Under the pieces are notes generated by a model. That model was not told the DNA's origin, did not search any database, and was given only the letters and a program-made list of their open reading frames with translations. A DNA stretch of 64,000 nt from Lycorma delicatula (lineage: Eukaryota; Arthropoda; Insecta; Hemiptera; Fulgoridae): positions 10,702,522-10,766,521 of the forward strand of contig NC_134465.1 in assembly GCF_047948215.1 (NCBI RefSeq), given 5' to 3'. A program made the translations under genes and the position numbers. Position 1 is the first letter of the stretch. The number at the start of each line of letters is the position of its first letter. Positions 25,645-37,580 of this stretch are shown piece after piece.

Positions 25645-26000
25645 TAAAACACCACTGTTAAATTAAACGCTCTAACATATAAAAAATAATTTTAGGACGG
25701 CATCTCAGAATGGATTTGTCAAGCTTTGAAGGTGATATGTAACATTATGTGAAAGTCATAGCTTCAAATTCAAAATGTGATGTTTTTGACAATTTTTTCT
25801 TATGCGTGATGAATCGCCTAAAGACGGGTTCAAAGATGCATAAGAAAAAACTGGCAAAAACATCAAATATTTAATTTGATGCTATGACTTTCACATAATG
25901 TTAAATATCACCGTCAAAGCTTGTCAAATCCATTCTGAGATACCGTCCTAAAATTAATTTTTGATTATTTTAGTGCGTTTAATTTAAGAGTGGTGTTTTA
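25645..26000. mobile_element. Fold-back element, ~160-bp inverted arms
   Basis: The left arm starts TAAAACACCACTGTTAAATT (25645) and reaches TTTTTGACAATTTTTTCTTA (ending about 25801). The right arm mirrors it, from GCATAAGAAAAAACTGGCAA (25838) to AGAGTGGTGTTTTA (26000). Pairing continues through CATTATGTGAAAGTCATAGC and ACGGCATCTCAGAATGGATT with few mismatches. A loop of about 33 bases separates the arms. It has no coding capacity, so it is a non-autonomous fold-back or MITE-type element whose transcript would form a long hairpin. Confidence 0.85.
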
Positions 26001-26059
26001 TACATTTTTTTTACATATTTTTTATTTATTTATGCGATTGTTTTTGTTCTATATCCAAA

Positions 26060-26496
26060 AAGTAGGCACCTGAATGTACCGATCACTGGCGGAAAATCCC
26101 GATTCGTTAGTATCAATTTCTAGAATTAAATTTCTTATTTAACTTTCATTATATAAATATTTATCATTCAAAAAAAAAAAATTTTTACACAACAAGTAAT
26201 CAATTTTAGACACCTAATAATCCAATTTCGAGACGCCACCCGCCAGGGCAAACCGTTTGGAAGGTCTAGATGCGGAGGGCGTGTCAGGCATGCCTCTGCA
26301 GCTAGTATATTCGCTAAATTGGGGCGAAGGAAGCGAAGAAGAAATATAATCACAGAATTCTTCTTAAAAAAATGTGTAAATTTATTATACTTCGAAAAAA
26401 GCGTGTGCGCGCGCACGCACACATTTTCAGATCAATATTACAGTTCCTGTACAAGATTGAAAAAGCATTTGAAATGCAGTTATAAGTGTTATATAC
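26060..26496. other. GC-richer block with alternating CG/TG tract
   Basis: Includes CCACCCGCCAGGGCAAACCG and, at 26401-26422, a near-palindromic alternating purine-pyrimidine tract (GTGTGCGCGCGCACGCACAC). The opposing frames at 26168-26422 (-) and 26319-26510 (+) are open because of composition. No gene was recognised. Confidence 0.35.
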
Positions 26497-26800
26497 AGAG
26501 TGATATTTAAGTACGGAAACAGTTTTATACTGCGTATCTGAGAGGTCTTTGGAGGGAGAAAGAAATGGGGTTCACCCCGGTTAAAAAAATCTGCATTATG
26601 ATGGGTTTTTAATTTTTTCCGCCGTCTTGAATCAAACTTAATTTTTTAAATAGGAAGGTTGACGTACGATACATGATTTCGGTTTAAAATTTTTCAAGAA
26701 AAAAAGTAGTGAACGCCGTTTTTCTGTTTACGCCTTCGTTATAGAGTTTTAAGCATTCAAATTTGGAACGATGGAAAAATCGTTTTAATAATAAAACGCA
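26497..26800. repeat. Possible transposon end fragment
   Basis: Begins ACAGAGTGATATTTAAGTAC, the kind of CAGAGTGAT start also seen at the 28377 element end. It continues into GC-shifted sequence with TTTCCGCCGTCTTGAATC. No second end or coding region was found, so the assignment is weak. Confidence 0.3.
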
Positions 26801-27124
26801 ATGCATGATCAATTTTATTGCATTTTCCATTCATAATGCAGGCAATAGCAAAGCTGTAATATCGGTAATAATTAATAATGAAACGACAAATTATATCAAC
26901 TGATATTATTTTCAAAATTAAAATTAACTTCCTCTGCTAATATCAGCTGATATTTGTGAAATGAAACAAATCAGTTGGAAATACTTAATTAAAAAATTTG
27001 ATGTGGATACTACATCACTTCCTTATACGCCTATTAAATTACAAATACACATCACATTTTTTTAAAATGAAAAGTACATCAAATTTTATTTTATTAATAT
27101 TTTTATTACATTATTATTTGTTGA

Positions 27125-27468
27125 ATAGATTATTAATAAATCAATATAATTAAATTGAAAAAAAAAAAAAATGAAGTTTGATTCGAACCTAGGTGCCTTC
27201 CCCTTGTAAGATCCAAATATTTCATTAATTAAAATTTTATTTGGCTATAACTCTGGAACCAATAAAAATAAGTATTTGACTTTTTCTTAATTGCAGTAAG
27301 GCCTCATTGAGGGCTTTACTTTCATCGGTTCCAGAGTTACAGCTCAATAAAATTTTAATTAATGAAATATCTGAACTTACAAGGGGAAGGCACATCGGTT
27401 TGAATCAGACTTCATCTCCATTTTTTTTTTAATTTAAATATATTGATTTATTAATAATTATTATCCTC
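27125..27468. mobile_element. Fold-back (palindromic) repeat built from the CCCCTTGTAAG family
   Basis: The left arm (27125-27270) contains ATTAATAAATCAATATAATT, an A-run, GATTCGAACCTAGGTGCCTT and CCCCTTGTAAGATC, ending at AACTCTGGAACC. The right arm (27325-27468) is its reverse complement with minor changes and ends TATTGATTTATTAATAATTA. About 55 bp of spacer separates them. The CCCCTTGTAAG core also occurs singly at 0.6 kb, so this looks like a head-to-head pair of one repeat that now forms a hairpin. Confidence 0.8.
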
Positions 27469-27548
27469 GATAGTAAAAAAACTACAGTAAATAATAATTC
27501 AATAGTAACAAATAAAAAAAACTATGAAAAAAAATGTTTTGTACTTTA

Positions 27549-27625
27549 AAAGTTATCTGGTAGGAATCGAACCGTGCCATGACGGGACGCGACTGACTGA
27601 CGCTTAGATCGGCTATAAGAACTCC
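27549..27625 (-). mobile_element. tRNA-like SINE head fragment
   Basis: On the minus strand a B-box-like word (CGGTTCGATTCC) sits near the left edge. About 40-50 bp upstream of it lies GCCGATCTAAGCG, a possible A box. A normal tRNA acceptor pairing is not evident, so a SINE fragment is preferred over a tRNA gene. Confidence 0.35.
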
Positions 27626-27773
27626 TTGAGAAACCTGATACAAAATGTTGTATATAAGTTACGCCAGAGAAAAATGAAATATATATTAGTATATTTCGAC
27701 CATCTTGTGACGTTTTACAAATATATGTATGTGATTGTGTGTGTGAATTAAATTTTTTTGTTGGGCGCCCTGA

Positions 27774-27915
27774 GAAGCTGTTGCTTGCCAGCGGGTGACT
27801 AGCGAAAGATGCAATTCAGGTAAGATTATTCTTTGACCACAGCGTATCACCAATCCAACGCCGAACCACGGCTTTTTATCTTTCGCCGGCTACCCAGTGG
27901 CAACCAACAGCTTGT
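27774..27915. repeat. Imperfect inverted repeat of ~37 bp
   Basis: AAGCTGTTGCTTGCCAGCGG, with GTGACTAGCGAAAGATG after it (27774-27810), is mirrored by ATCTTTCGCCGGCTACCCAG then TGGCAACCAACAGCTT (27877-27915). The interior is GC-rich. It may be the stem of another fold-back or a transcript hairpin. Confidence 0.6.
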
Positions 27916-28376
27916 CAATAACTGGTAATATGCTAACTAATAGCAGCTTTAAATATAAATTGAACCTGAAACAGATAATTATTTACTTACTTATTAATCA
28001 TCAATAAATGTGTATAAACAGTTACATTTATGAGTAATTTAAGTATCATAAAATATGTAACAGTTAATTATTGTTAGGAGTAACTAAAATCCAAATCAAA
28101 CTAACTTGAGAAAGTAAAGGATGAAGTTATTTCCCAATGTTTCGTTGAATGGAATATGCTGTTTGCTATCAGTATCCCAAACCACTGAAATGTAGGTGAT
28201 ATTTAGTTTTACAAATGACACCTTGATTCTTTTCATTAGGACTGGTGCTTCTTGTACTCAGGTGATTTACAGCATCAGAACACTGGGACAGCTCATATAA
28301 AGCAAAAGGTTAATATACCCCATCCTTTATAAAAAAAAAAAATATTGTATACATTGCTTTATCTGTATAGTTGTTA
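27916..28376. other. AT-rich stretch, nothing recognised
   Basis: No frame or motif I can support. Confidence 0.5.
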
Positions 28377-29798
28377 CAGAGTGATCAACTCAAGATGGCC
28401 AAAGAAGGGATCTCAGAAACTGTAAGTTTTGTGAGAAACTTTAAATGGGAAACCTCCCCAGATTTTTCCCTTCATTAAAAATACAATATTACCATTTTTG
28501 AAATCATTGTCCTTTTTCCAGTATGGTGGTAAACTTCATTATTTCTAATGTAAACCCCATGATTTTATTGCATTTTTGGATGAAAATATTATTTTAAAAC
28601 ATTTTTATTCTTTGGTATTTTTCTCTAAATGCAGACGTTACAGAGCTATGAACTGACAATTATAAACTAAAAAATACAATTTTATTGGTAAATAATTATC
28701 AGATTTTTTTGCACTGTTGAAAAGATTTCTCAAATTTAACAGTACAATCATTGATGGTTAATGTGTTGCCCTTATTCATTGGTTGTTTGAATTGCCAAGA
28801 AATTAATAAATACTTTATTGGTATAAAGTATTGTACATCATTATATGTCAAAAGAAAATGCATTAATTGTCATAGAAGGACACAATAAAGTGAGACTTTC
28901 CATAAACTGCTAGTGCGCCATCATCAATAATCAAATTTTGGCCTTGGTTTTCTACGAAGGAGCTCGAGAGCATCAATTGTTGGAAAATGTTCTACTGCCA
29001 CCTATTAATGACTTGTCTTTAGATTGTTGAATGCAAATGTATTTCCAACAAGATGGAGCTCCAGCACACAACTATGGTGAGGTTAAGAGGTTTTAAAAGT
29101 TTATTTCCAAAGTATTTGCTTGGCCAGCGACAAGTCCAGACCTTTCTTCATTAGATTACATTCTTTGGGGATATGTGAAAGACCAATTGTACACATCTCT
29201 GTATACTTCAGTGGAAGAAATAACAGCTTATTTATTACAACACTTTTTTAAAGCTGTTAATGACATTTTCAGGAGGGCAACTGCCTGCATTTTTACCAAT
29301 GGTGGCAATTTTGAAAATTTGCTATAACTGACGCTACAATTCTGTAGATAAAACTAAAACCACACTGGTTCAAGGTAAAATTCTTTTAATCTTATTTTAC
29401 TTTATTTTCAACTTTACTTAATTTATGAACTTTGAGAATAATGTTTAATAACCAGGTACCAATGCATTTGGTTTTCAATTAAAATAATATAGGTACATGG
29501 CCACCATATTTAATTTTACAATTGTCAGCCCATAGCTCCATAACAGCTGTGTTCAGAGAAAATATCCAAGAATTAAAATGTCTTGAAGTAATATTTTCTA
29601 GGCAGACATACAATAAAATACGGGGTAAAATTGATAAAATGAGATTGGCAGCCATATTGGAAATTAATTTAAAAAAATGATAATACTGTATTTTTAATTT
29701 AAGGAAAAATCTAGGGTAGATTCCCCTTTTAAAGTTTCTCATAAAAAATTTATACTTACTGAAACCCCAATGGTGGCCGTGTTGAGTTGATCATTCTG
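28377..29798 (+). mobile_element. Tc1/mariner-superfamily element with ~300-bp terminal inverted repeats
   Basis: The left end CAGAGTGATCAACTCAAGAT (28377) and the right end, reversed CAGAATGATCAACTCAACAC (29798), are each flanked by TA, the target duplication of this superfamily. The inverted homology does not stop at the usual ~30 bp. It runs through GAGAAACTTTAAA, CTAGATTTTTCC-like words, AAAAATACA.TATTA and GAGCTATG..CTGACAATT, for about 300 bp on each side (28377-28678 and 29505-29798). The 1.42-kb element encloses a broken transposase C-terminus on the + strand. Length and TA borders suit a mariner-like element; the unusually long inverted ends are a notable trait. Confidence 0.85.
28956..29328 (+). 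pseudogene. Mariner-like transposase remnant (second and third catalytic aspartates kept)
   Basis: A single frame gives EGAREHQLLENVLLPP, then a TGA stop, MQMYFQQDGAPAHNYG, a TAA stop after VKRF, FAWPATSPDLSSLDY, ILWGYVKDQLY and finally GGNFENLL plus stop. QQDGAPAH carries the second catalytic aspartate, and SPDLSSLDY with the tryptophan of LWGY carries the third. The spacing of 33 residues is one short of the DD34D layout. The N-terminal DNA-binding half and first aspartate are not recognisable. With two in-frame stops it is inactive, though its frame is otherwise well preserved inside intact element ends. Confidence 0.8.
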
Positions 29799-29799
29799 T

Positions 29800-31052
29800 A
29801 AATGATAGAAAGCATATGAACCTTTTTATAAAAATATAAGTATAAAAATAAATTTGAGCTAATTAAAAAGCAATGAGAATTTCAGAATTATATATTTAAA
29901 CTGTGAGAACTGATTCAATACTATAGATAAGACTGAACATTCTTTATCCAGCCATGGTAAGCAAGAGTTTTCAAAATTTGCCTTTATTTTGCACGGCTAA
30001 TATAAAACATTTTTGTATATTTTAAATTAATGATTTATGTGCACTAATGTAGATAAATTATAATGTAGATAAATTCTACTATAATAGATAAATTATAATA
30101 GACTATATCTACTATAATAGATAATAATAATATATACTATAATAGATAAATCTACTATAATGTAGATAAATTCCATGTAAATTTTATTTAGATAACAAAG
30201 TTTTATTTTTTTCTAACCATAGCACAATCAATAAGATACCATAATTTTCAAGTACAGTACGCATGTTTTTCTGTAATCAGAGAATTAAAAACAATAAAAA
30301 TGTTAAAATTGATAGTTTTAATTTGTATCATCAAACTGAAACTGATGAAAATTATTATTTTAGATAAATTATTATTAAATTAATTATCAACTTCTGTTTG
30401 TTAGTCAATTTTCCTTTATAATGAAAACATATGTTTACTGATATGAAAACATATTTTCATTTTCTGCAAGAATGTATTTATATACATATTATATTTACAC
30501 CTATTTATTGGATTTCACCCCAGATTTCTCAAAAACTACATTCTACACACAGCAATGATGCTAATCATTAATGATGCACTAATCAAGTCCTGTTATCCTG
30601 AAAGTAAAAAAGCTAGTAGGATTAGAAATGCATTTGCAGAATTGATAATAAAAACTAATAACCTTGGATGGAAGATGAGAAAAACAATCTGTTTTGATGA
30701 GTAGTTCAGGGTAGTTTACTATCTTATCAGTATCTCAAAGAGCCAGCTTATGCTTATTAGCAGTTTGTATTTATTGTTTCTCAACATCATTTTATTATTT
30801 TCATCAAAATGTAATTTTTCCTTTTTGTTATATTGAGAGTGGTTTTATTTTCTTATAGCCAGCATGCTGATTTGAAGTCAGTCTGTTTCTGTTTATTAAG
30901 TTTATAACAATATTTAACATAAGAGAAATATTGAAAGTGAGAAATAAGTCGTTTTAAATGTTTATGATAACAACATGACAAGTTGAAATTAGTATTAAAT
31001 AAATTTTGTTTGTTTTAATTCTCTTCTGTGTAGGGGATCTGCTTAGACTTAT
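29800..31052. other. AT-rich stretch with simple repeats
   Basis: At 30045-30175 words of the type TAGATAAAT and TCTACTATAATAGATAA recur irregularly. No gene was recognised. Confidence 0.5.
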
Positions 31053-31110
31053 CAGTGTTTCTTAAACTGTGTTCCATGGAACCCTGGGGTCCCGTGAAAC
31101 GTATGTCCTT
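31053..31110. mobile_element. hAT-like transposon terminus
   Basis: CAGTGTTTCTTAAACTGTGT followed by TCCATGGAACCCTGGGGTCC matches the CAGNGNTTCTNAA type of hAT terminal repeat with its mirrored subterminal motif. The opposite end and the 8-bp target duplication were not identified, and no hAT transposase was recognised. Confidence 0.4.
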
Positions 31111-34100
31111 TTTTTCTTAACATTCAAAACAAAACTATAAAAATTAACCCCCCCCCCGAAATTAAAAAATAAAATCCCAAATAACCATCGCTTCCACTAG
31201 CTTACGCAGTACGATTTTTTTTGTAACATCACACCAAAATCCTGTCTTCACATCAGGTGTTTAGGTGTGCATGGTTGCCTGCCTACATTATTGTGGACAT
31301 TATTTAAATATTGGTAATTTACACAGTAATCTTTAAAATCAATAGGTGTATCCATAAATATATTAACGTGTTCACGCAAGTATGTATACATTAACTTACC
31401 CATCTGTGATTTTAATATGCAATCATCAGCATGGTTGTGAAAATAAATGAATAAAACCATAAGCACTGCAAAATTAAATTTCTTTAATAAAAATTCAAAA
31501 ACTTCTTTGGAGTTAAGAATATTAATAAAATATATTAAGTTTAATAAAATCATTCAAACTGTTTAATATCGTAATATATTATATCTGGAATATAACACGA
31601 CAAGCTCAATATTTCTACATAAGCTGTAGTTAACTAGAATAGTTATATGCAAAAATTACACCACAATGTTGATGCAGCAATGGATATTTAATGGTTTGTG
31701 CTGTGAAACCTACGAGCATTTTCTCATGCTTTTGGTCGACCGTAGTAATAAACTGCTGCTTAAGATTAAATACCAATTACACTCAGTTCTAAATTCTGAT
31801 ATCAGTTTTCTATTCCGATATCAAAAGATGCTATATTACAATGTCCTGAATGCAAGCATATTTCAAACACTTCATGGTAAACCATGACAGTTTTGCAGAC
31901 CCAGGTTCTGGAATTAATAAAAAGAAACAAGAGGATTTGTGAAACTGTGGCTAGGTATGGTAATACGTGATCATATCTCATAAAATTCATGCAGCCGACC
32001 ATCCAAAAATACAGGATGATCTTTGGACTATCATTTTCCATAATGGATGCCAGAAGGAAAAATATAAGAAAAACAGGTCCTAGTTTCATTCATATATTCA
32101 TTTATTTCATGTTATATCTATTTTTCTAATAAAATCATAAATATATTAACTAAAAACACACTTGTCACAAACAGATACATAAGACAAGTTATTTCTAGTT
32201 TAGTTTCTTTTGTACATATGTTTATTTCACAAAAAAAAATTTACAATAGTTAAAATTTAGGTGGTGCATGATAACTGAGTATTAAATAATCTAATAGATA
32301 CCAACAGTATTTTTCAAACTGACTATTGCATACTAAATTTTAAATGTTAATAAGACAATATTAGAAAATTTGGATCTTAAAAATATATATAAAAAATACA
32401 TTAAGAAAATAACTTTTAAAATTCTTAAAAATAAACAAGATAGATTTATATTGTTCCTGTAATGGAATAAATTCAAGTTTATTTTTTAAGAAAGTTTTTA
32501 CAATAAAATTTCACAAAAAAAAAAATTAAAAGAAAATACAAACTTTTTTCAGTACACCAATGTTACAAACATGAAAGTTATAAAATATTTTTTTTTATAA
32601 GTCATGAATTAAGTAAAAACAAAAAAATAACTAAGTAAAAGCTTTGAAGATATCCGCCAAAAAACACCCTAAATCAAAAATACATTTAAAGAAAAGGAAA
32701 AATAAACAAATAATTAGTAAACACCTCACACAGAAAATGTAACTATAAAATACATTTTCATTTTATATTACTTGATAATTGATTTTATATACAAACCGCA
32801 CGATTGGGAAGACTTGACTTCCCTAGAGCAAAATATATACAGTTGCTGAAACAATACGTGAAAGTTAAGAATCAAGCATTATCTTATGTATTTTACAATA
32901 AATAATAGAATCAAACAATTTTTATAACAGTAATTATTACAATATTTTTTAAAACATATTTACATATTTTAATGCCATAGCTGTTGTTTATTTATACATT
33001 TAATTATAATTATAACAATTAAATATTAATTTTATTATACATCCAACAGACTTCTTTTTGTTATTACTTTCAACTTTTCATAACCTTTACATAAACATAA
33101 AAGTTGTTAAGAGTATGGAATGTAACATATTTAAAAATTTTCAATATTACTGATGTGCTGTATCATAATGTGAATTATATAAACACAAGTATGGATGATA
33201 AAAGTATAGCATACATGTACTTTTATTCCATGTACGGTAAGTGGCCAGTGAAATATATCATTGACTCTAAATGCATATATAATGTAAATAGTTTGGAGTG
33301 AATTATAAAACAAGTGATTTTTAATCAGATCTATGGAGAGCTTAATTAAGTTTGATACATCAAACTCTAACTAACTAATAAGTATATATAAAAATTCTGG
33401 TAATCCACTTATCTTTTTTAATTGTTAAGAATTTGGAATGATAAAGCTTATAAGAGTACATCAAATCATTATACAAAGCTGGATTTTAAATTATGATGTA
33501 CTACAAAACGATTTTTCAACTAATAATATTCTAAAATGGCAGTAAATTTTTATAAACATGAATTTATAAAAAATATAATGGTGAGTAAATTATCACTGAT
33601 TATTTTGTAAACATTCCCATAGCAGTGAGACAGCATTACCATATAAATATGTAAGTAATTACAGCATGCATAACTCAAATTATTAATGCACATTTAGTTT
33701 TATGGTGTCTTTTATTATCATAAATATACCATAAACAAAACATTTTTAATTATCAATTTGAATTTTTAATCGTTATGGAATGTTTAAACACAAATCTACA
33801 GAATATTATTGAAATCAATTAAGGATGGTAAAAAATATATCTGTTGTTTGGTTAATAGGCCATATATATAACTAAGGTTTATAATGTATAAGTGACTCGA
33901 ATTTTATTACTATTAAAAAAAATAATACATGTTGCTTATTCCTTTGTGGTGTTATGTGCCTGTCATCTGGCAGCTGTTTTGAGGTACAGGAACTAGGAAC
34001 TATGTTATTAAATACCAGAATTGCTCAAAAAAGATTATTCTCAGCTATAGTAAACATCTACCATAAATTCCGTAATTTGAAGGATATTTCTGAAGCACTA

Positions 34101-36200
34101 CAGAAAGATCTACTCTTTAAGGAGTTTAAATTATAATATTTTTTTAGGGTTATAGCCATACAAGGTGTAAACTCAACCACAAATACAAATATTCATGTAT
34201 GCAGCATATATTTCTGATGGTTGTGATCAATATTTCACTTATTCTTTTGAAAAATTCACATTTGCACTTTCATGGTGTAAAAATAATTATCATATACTAC
34301 TTCTAGAATGCCAAACTTAAATTTCATAAATATTTTTGACAGAGATTATACACATTATGAAGACTAGTCCTTAATATAGAAACAAACACTAATGTATAAG
34401 TGAATGTTTCAACAAATAGTATCTAAATTGCATCAAGATTAGGTTTATTCAAATCTGTTTATTTAGAATGAACCAGGCCTTTAATATCTAGCTTTGTAAA
34501 AAAAAAAATTATAATGGAATATTTTTTTTAATAATTGCATCTAATCTTAATAAGTGTATGAATGAAATTTAATTCTTAATTTAATCATTTTCAATTTTGA
34601 AAAATTACATGAAGTTAATAAGGCGCAAGTAAAGTAAATGGAAGAAAACTTATTTATAAATGGCTGGAAAATGCTGGTGTTAAAAAAATGCCTTAGTGCT
34701 AAGATTCACTGTTTGTTGCATTATACAAAAATGTCTTACATAATCTGGTAGATCATGTTAAACAGAAATATATAATATTATTAACTATACAGGCAAACAG
34801 TTAAAAAAGGGAAAAAAATCAATAAATATTATTATAAAATAATCAAGATTAGTAAAATAACCTTAACAAATTACTACATTTTAATTCTACAATGTTTATA
34901 TGTCAATGTTTGTATAATTAGAATTCTATAATTATATCTTTAGTTCTGAAATTTCAACTTGAATTGTAGAATTTACTATAGTAATTAAAATAAACAACAA
35001 AACAATAATAAATTTTTTTACAGTAATTTAAAATGATTTCATAACATGCCACATCATCATCATCCATACCTATATTGCAATAAACTGCAATACACACTGA
35101 AAGATAAACAAAAATGTAACAATATTTACTTATTAGATATTTTGTTACATAATTATCTTAATAATGCTAATATAATATTAATAATAATAAGACTTAATAA
35201 CTTTCCCTTTTATATATATATATATATATATATAGATCATTCTGTACAATAATTTATTAAACAAAGTTATTGACAGATTAAAATTTTTGTTAAGGTTTTT
35301 TTATTTATTTTTAACACATCTTATAATATATTATTTAAATATTATGTACAAATGAATATGATTTAATTGAATTGAAATATAATTAAAGAAAAACCATCAA
35401 TAAGTAAGCAGCTTATAAATGTAATTGTACAACAATAATAATAATAATAATTAAATTAAAAATTAATAGTGAATGAAACAATTTTAAAATTAACATTTTT
35501 AAGAATTTTACAATTTTATATCTCCATGATCTGATTCAACATTAATAAACAGTTTTTTTTAATTTTTTATTTTATATATATATATATATATATAATTATA
35601 ACTATTACAGAACAGAAGCATAACTTTTTGATATAGACTTAAATGAAATAATTTAGTTTTAGTAATATAATAATAAATTAAATAGTTCAAATTTAAGATA
35701 GCTTTTTTTATTTTAATTATTATTATACTTTTAACATAATCTAGAAAAAATAATTATAAATTTAATTACCTTTAAATGAAATATATAACATCATCCAAAA
35801 CACTGATTTTTCCAATCCTGTGGATTGTAACTTCCAAGGGATCACAGTACATACCTAGAGATTTACAAGAGGTTTATGAATTTTATAAAATATAAAAAAC
35901 AAAATATCTATTTAAAAAAAAAAAGTTGATAAAATGGTATCTACAGTTTTTTTCATATTTACAATATAAGCTTTTCTATGGATCATAAATATATTTCAGC
36001 TAATTTTGAGCTTTGCTCAAATTATTTTATATAAATATAAAATTTTGGGTAGTGATGCCTTAGCAGTAGTATAAGTGGTGGGGGAAGCAGCACACACCCA
36101 TTTGATGTCACAATATTTATGGTCATAACATTCATTTGGTTGGTATAATGTTGATCAGTGTTCATTTACATCCAGTTTTTCATTTGTTTTGTACATTAAT
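31111..36200. other. Long AT-rich stretch without recognisable genes
   Basis: The opposed frames at 31248-31553 (-), 31666-31887 (+), 31802-32089 (-), 33104-33313 (both strands) and 33954-34136 (+) match no family I know. (TA)n runs lie at 35210-35234 and 35573-35594, an (AAT)n run at 35430-35450, and a 6-bp hairpin GGGAAG/CTTCCC at about 32806. Confidence 0.45.
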
Positions 36201-36720
36201 TAATTTATAACTACAAATGTCTAAACACAAAGCTGTTGGTACCAGTAGGAGTGGTAGAATTATGTAACATCTCAATTTGAAATCACCATCAAGAGATAAA
36301 AAAATGCCGCAATCTTTCACTTCTCAACTGGATTCATACACTTTCCTGCCATCTCCAACTTACATTTTACAGACTACTGCATCTGTTATGTTCGATGTTC
36401 AAACACCATGAGTGATTTCTCCATATTCACCTGATATGGAAACTTAACTTAACTTCATCTTAAGAATCTGATTTCAACATCTCTTCAAGTGCAACTTCCT
36501 ATCTGCAACCACCAGATAAAATTCCAGTTGATTTTACCATAACTTGTAAACCTAGTACAAGTATTCAAAACGATTCATTATTCACTTGTCATGTCTTCTA
36601 ATGATGTAATCAATGATGACCCCGATTATCAAAAAGAATATGACACAGAAAATGATTCAAGTTCTTGGTTTGACAGTTCTTATTTAGAAAGATGAAGATG
36701 CTGTTAAATGAAAACCTATT
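36201..36720 (+). pseudogene. Possible degraded open reading frame (weak)
   Basis: Codon-like composition is slightly better than in the flanks, giving MSKHKAVGTSRSGRIM, a stop, SFTSQLDSYTFLPSP and later DDPDYQKEYDTENDSS in shifted frames. The acidic tail resembles the N-terminal region of some transposon-encoded proteins, but no family was recognised and several stops and shifts intervene. It could be an old insertion or chance. Confidence 0.2.
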
Positions 36721-36884
36721 TATGACTCAAATCAGTTTCCAGTACAGGCATATTCTCAATGTGATCAATATATATGTAGACATACACAACATCAGATGAA
36801 ATGACAAAGTTTTTCAGTATTCTGATGTTAATCGGCAATGATTGATTTCCAGACATTTGCCTTTACTGAACAAATGATATACAT

Positions 36885-36965
36885 CATTTTAATACATGTA
36901 TTTTGTTTTCAAATACATGTATACATTGTTTGATATACATGTATTTTGTTTTCAAATACATTTAT
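36885..36965. repeat. Short tandem duplication
   Basis: ATACATGTATTTTGTTTTCA with AATACAT after it occurs twice, about 49 bp apart, with palindromic ACATGT words. Confidence 0.6.
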
Positions 36966-37417
36966 TAAACGAACAATGTCAAGAGATCGATTTCACAAAT
37001 TTTAAATGATTAACATTTTAGCGAAAACAAAACTGATGATAGTAACAGGCTATTTAAGATACAATATTTATTAAATAAGTTGTTAGAAAATATGAGGTCA
37101 ATTTCTATAAAATTTGTATGCCATCTGGATAAACTTGCAGTTTAATTATTTACTGTGGAAAAACTACTGGATCACCTTACCAGCAAGAGAGGTAGCCAAA
37201 CATTGTGTACTGAAATGATGTGGATATATAGGATTTGGTACATCCACGTGCCGAACCATGTGGAATAATGTATTAAGATAAAGAAACATTTGTACCAATT
37301 AACGTACAGTGTTATTACCTAATGTTTGCGTTAATTACATTTAAATAATTATTCAGATTTTAACCAATGTCAAAACCATCTATCTAAATTTAAAAAAATT
37401 ATATACTGGTTAAACCC
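36966..37417. other. AT-rich stretch, nothing recognised
   Basis: No frame or motif I can support. Confidence 0.5.
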
Positions 37418-37580
37418 ACTCCGCTGGTCTAGTGTTTACTCATCGCAAATCAATTGTTTAACAGCTGAAAGTTCTAAGGTTCAAATCCTAGTAAAAGTTT
37501 GTTGCTTTCATACAGATATGAATAATAGATAGTGGATACCAGTGTACTTTGGGGGATTGCTTACTATTACCTAATTGAAC
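37418..37580 (+). mobile_element. Truncated SINE, same family as 18.4 kb
   Basis: GCTGGTCTAGTGTTTACTCA (A-box region) and AAGGTTCAAATCCTAGTAAA (B-box region) are followed by GATAGTGGATACCAGTGTAC and TTTGGGGGATTGC. This parallels the 18.4-kb copy in the same order on the opposite strand. The last ~100 bp of the full-length copy are missing or unrecognisable. Confidence 0.7.

Noticed and set aside
31248..31553. 101-residue open frame on the minus strand, one of the longest in the window
   Set aside because: No recognisable domain, AT-driven composition (Phe, Asn, Ile, Tyr rich), no splice or promoter context. It lies in a region next to a hAT-like end.
35210..35594. (TA)n runs as possible replication or regulatory sites
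   Set aside because: Simple dinucleotide repeats common in AT-rich genomes; no associated motif.
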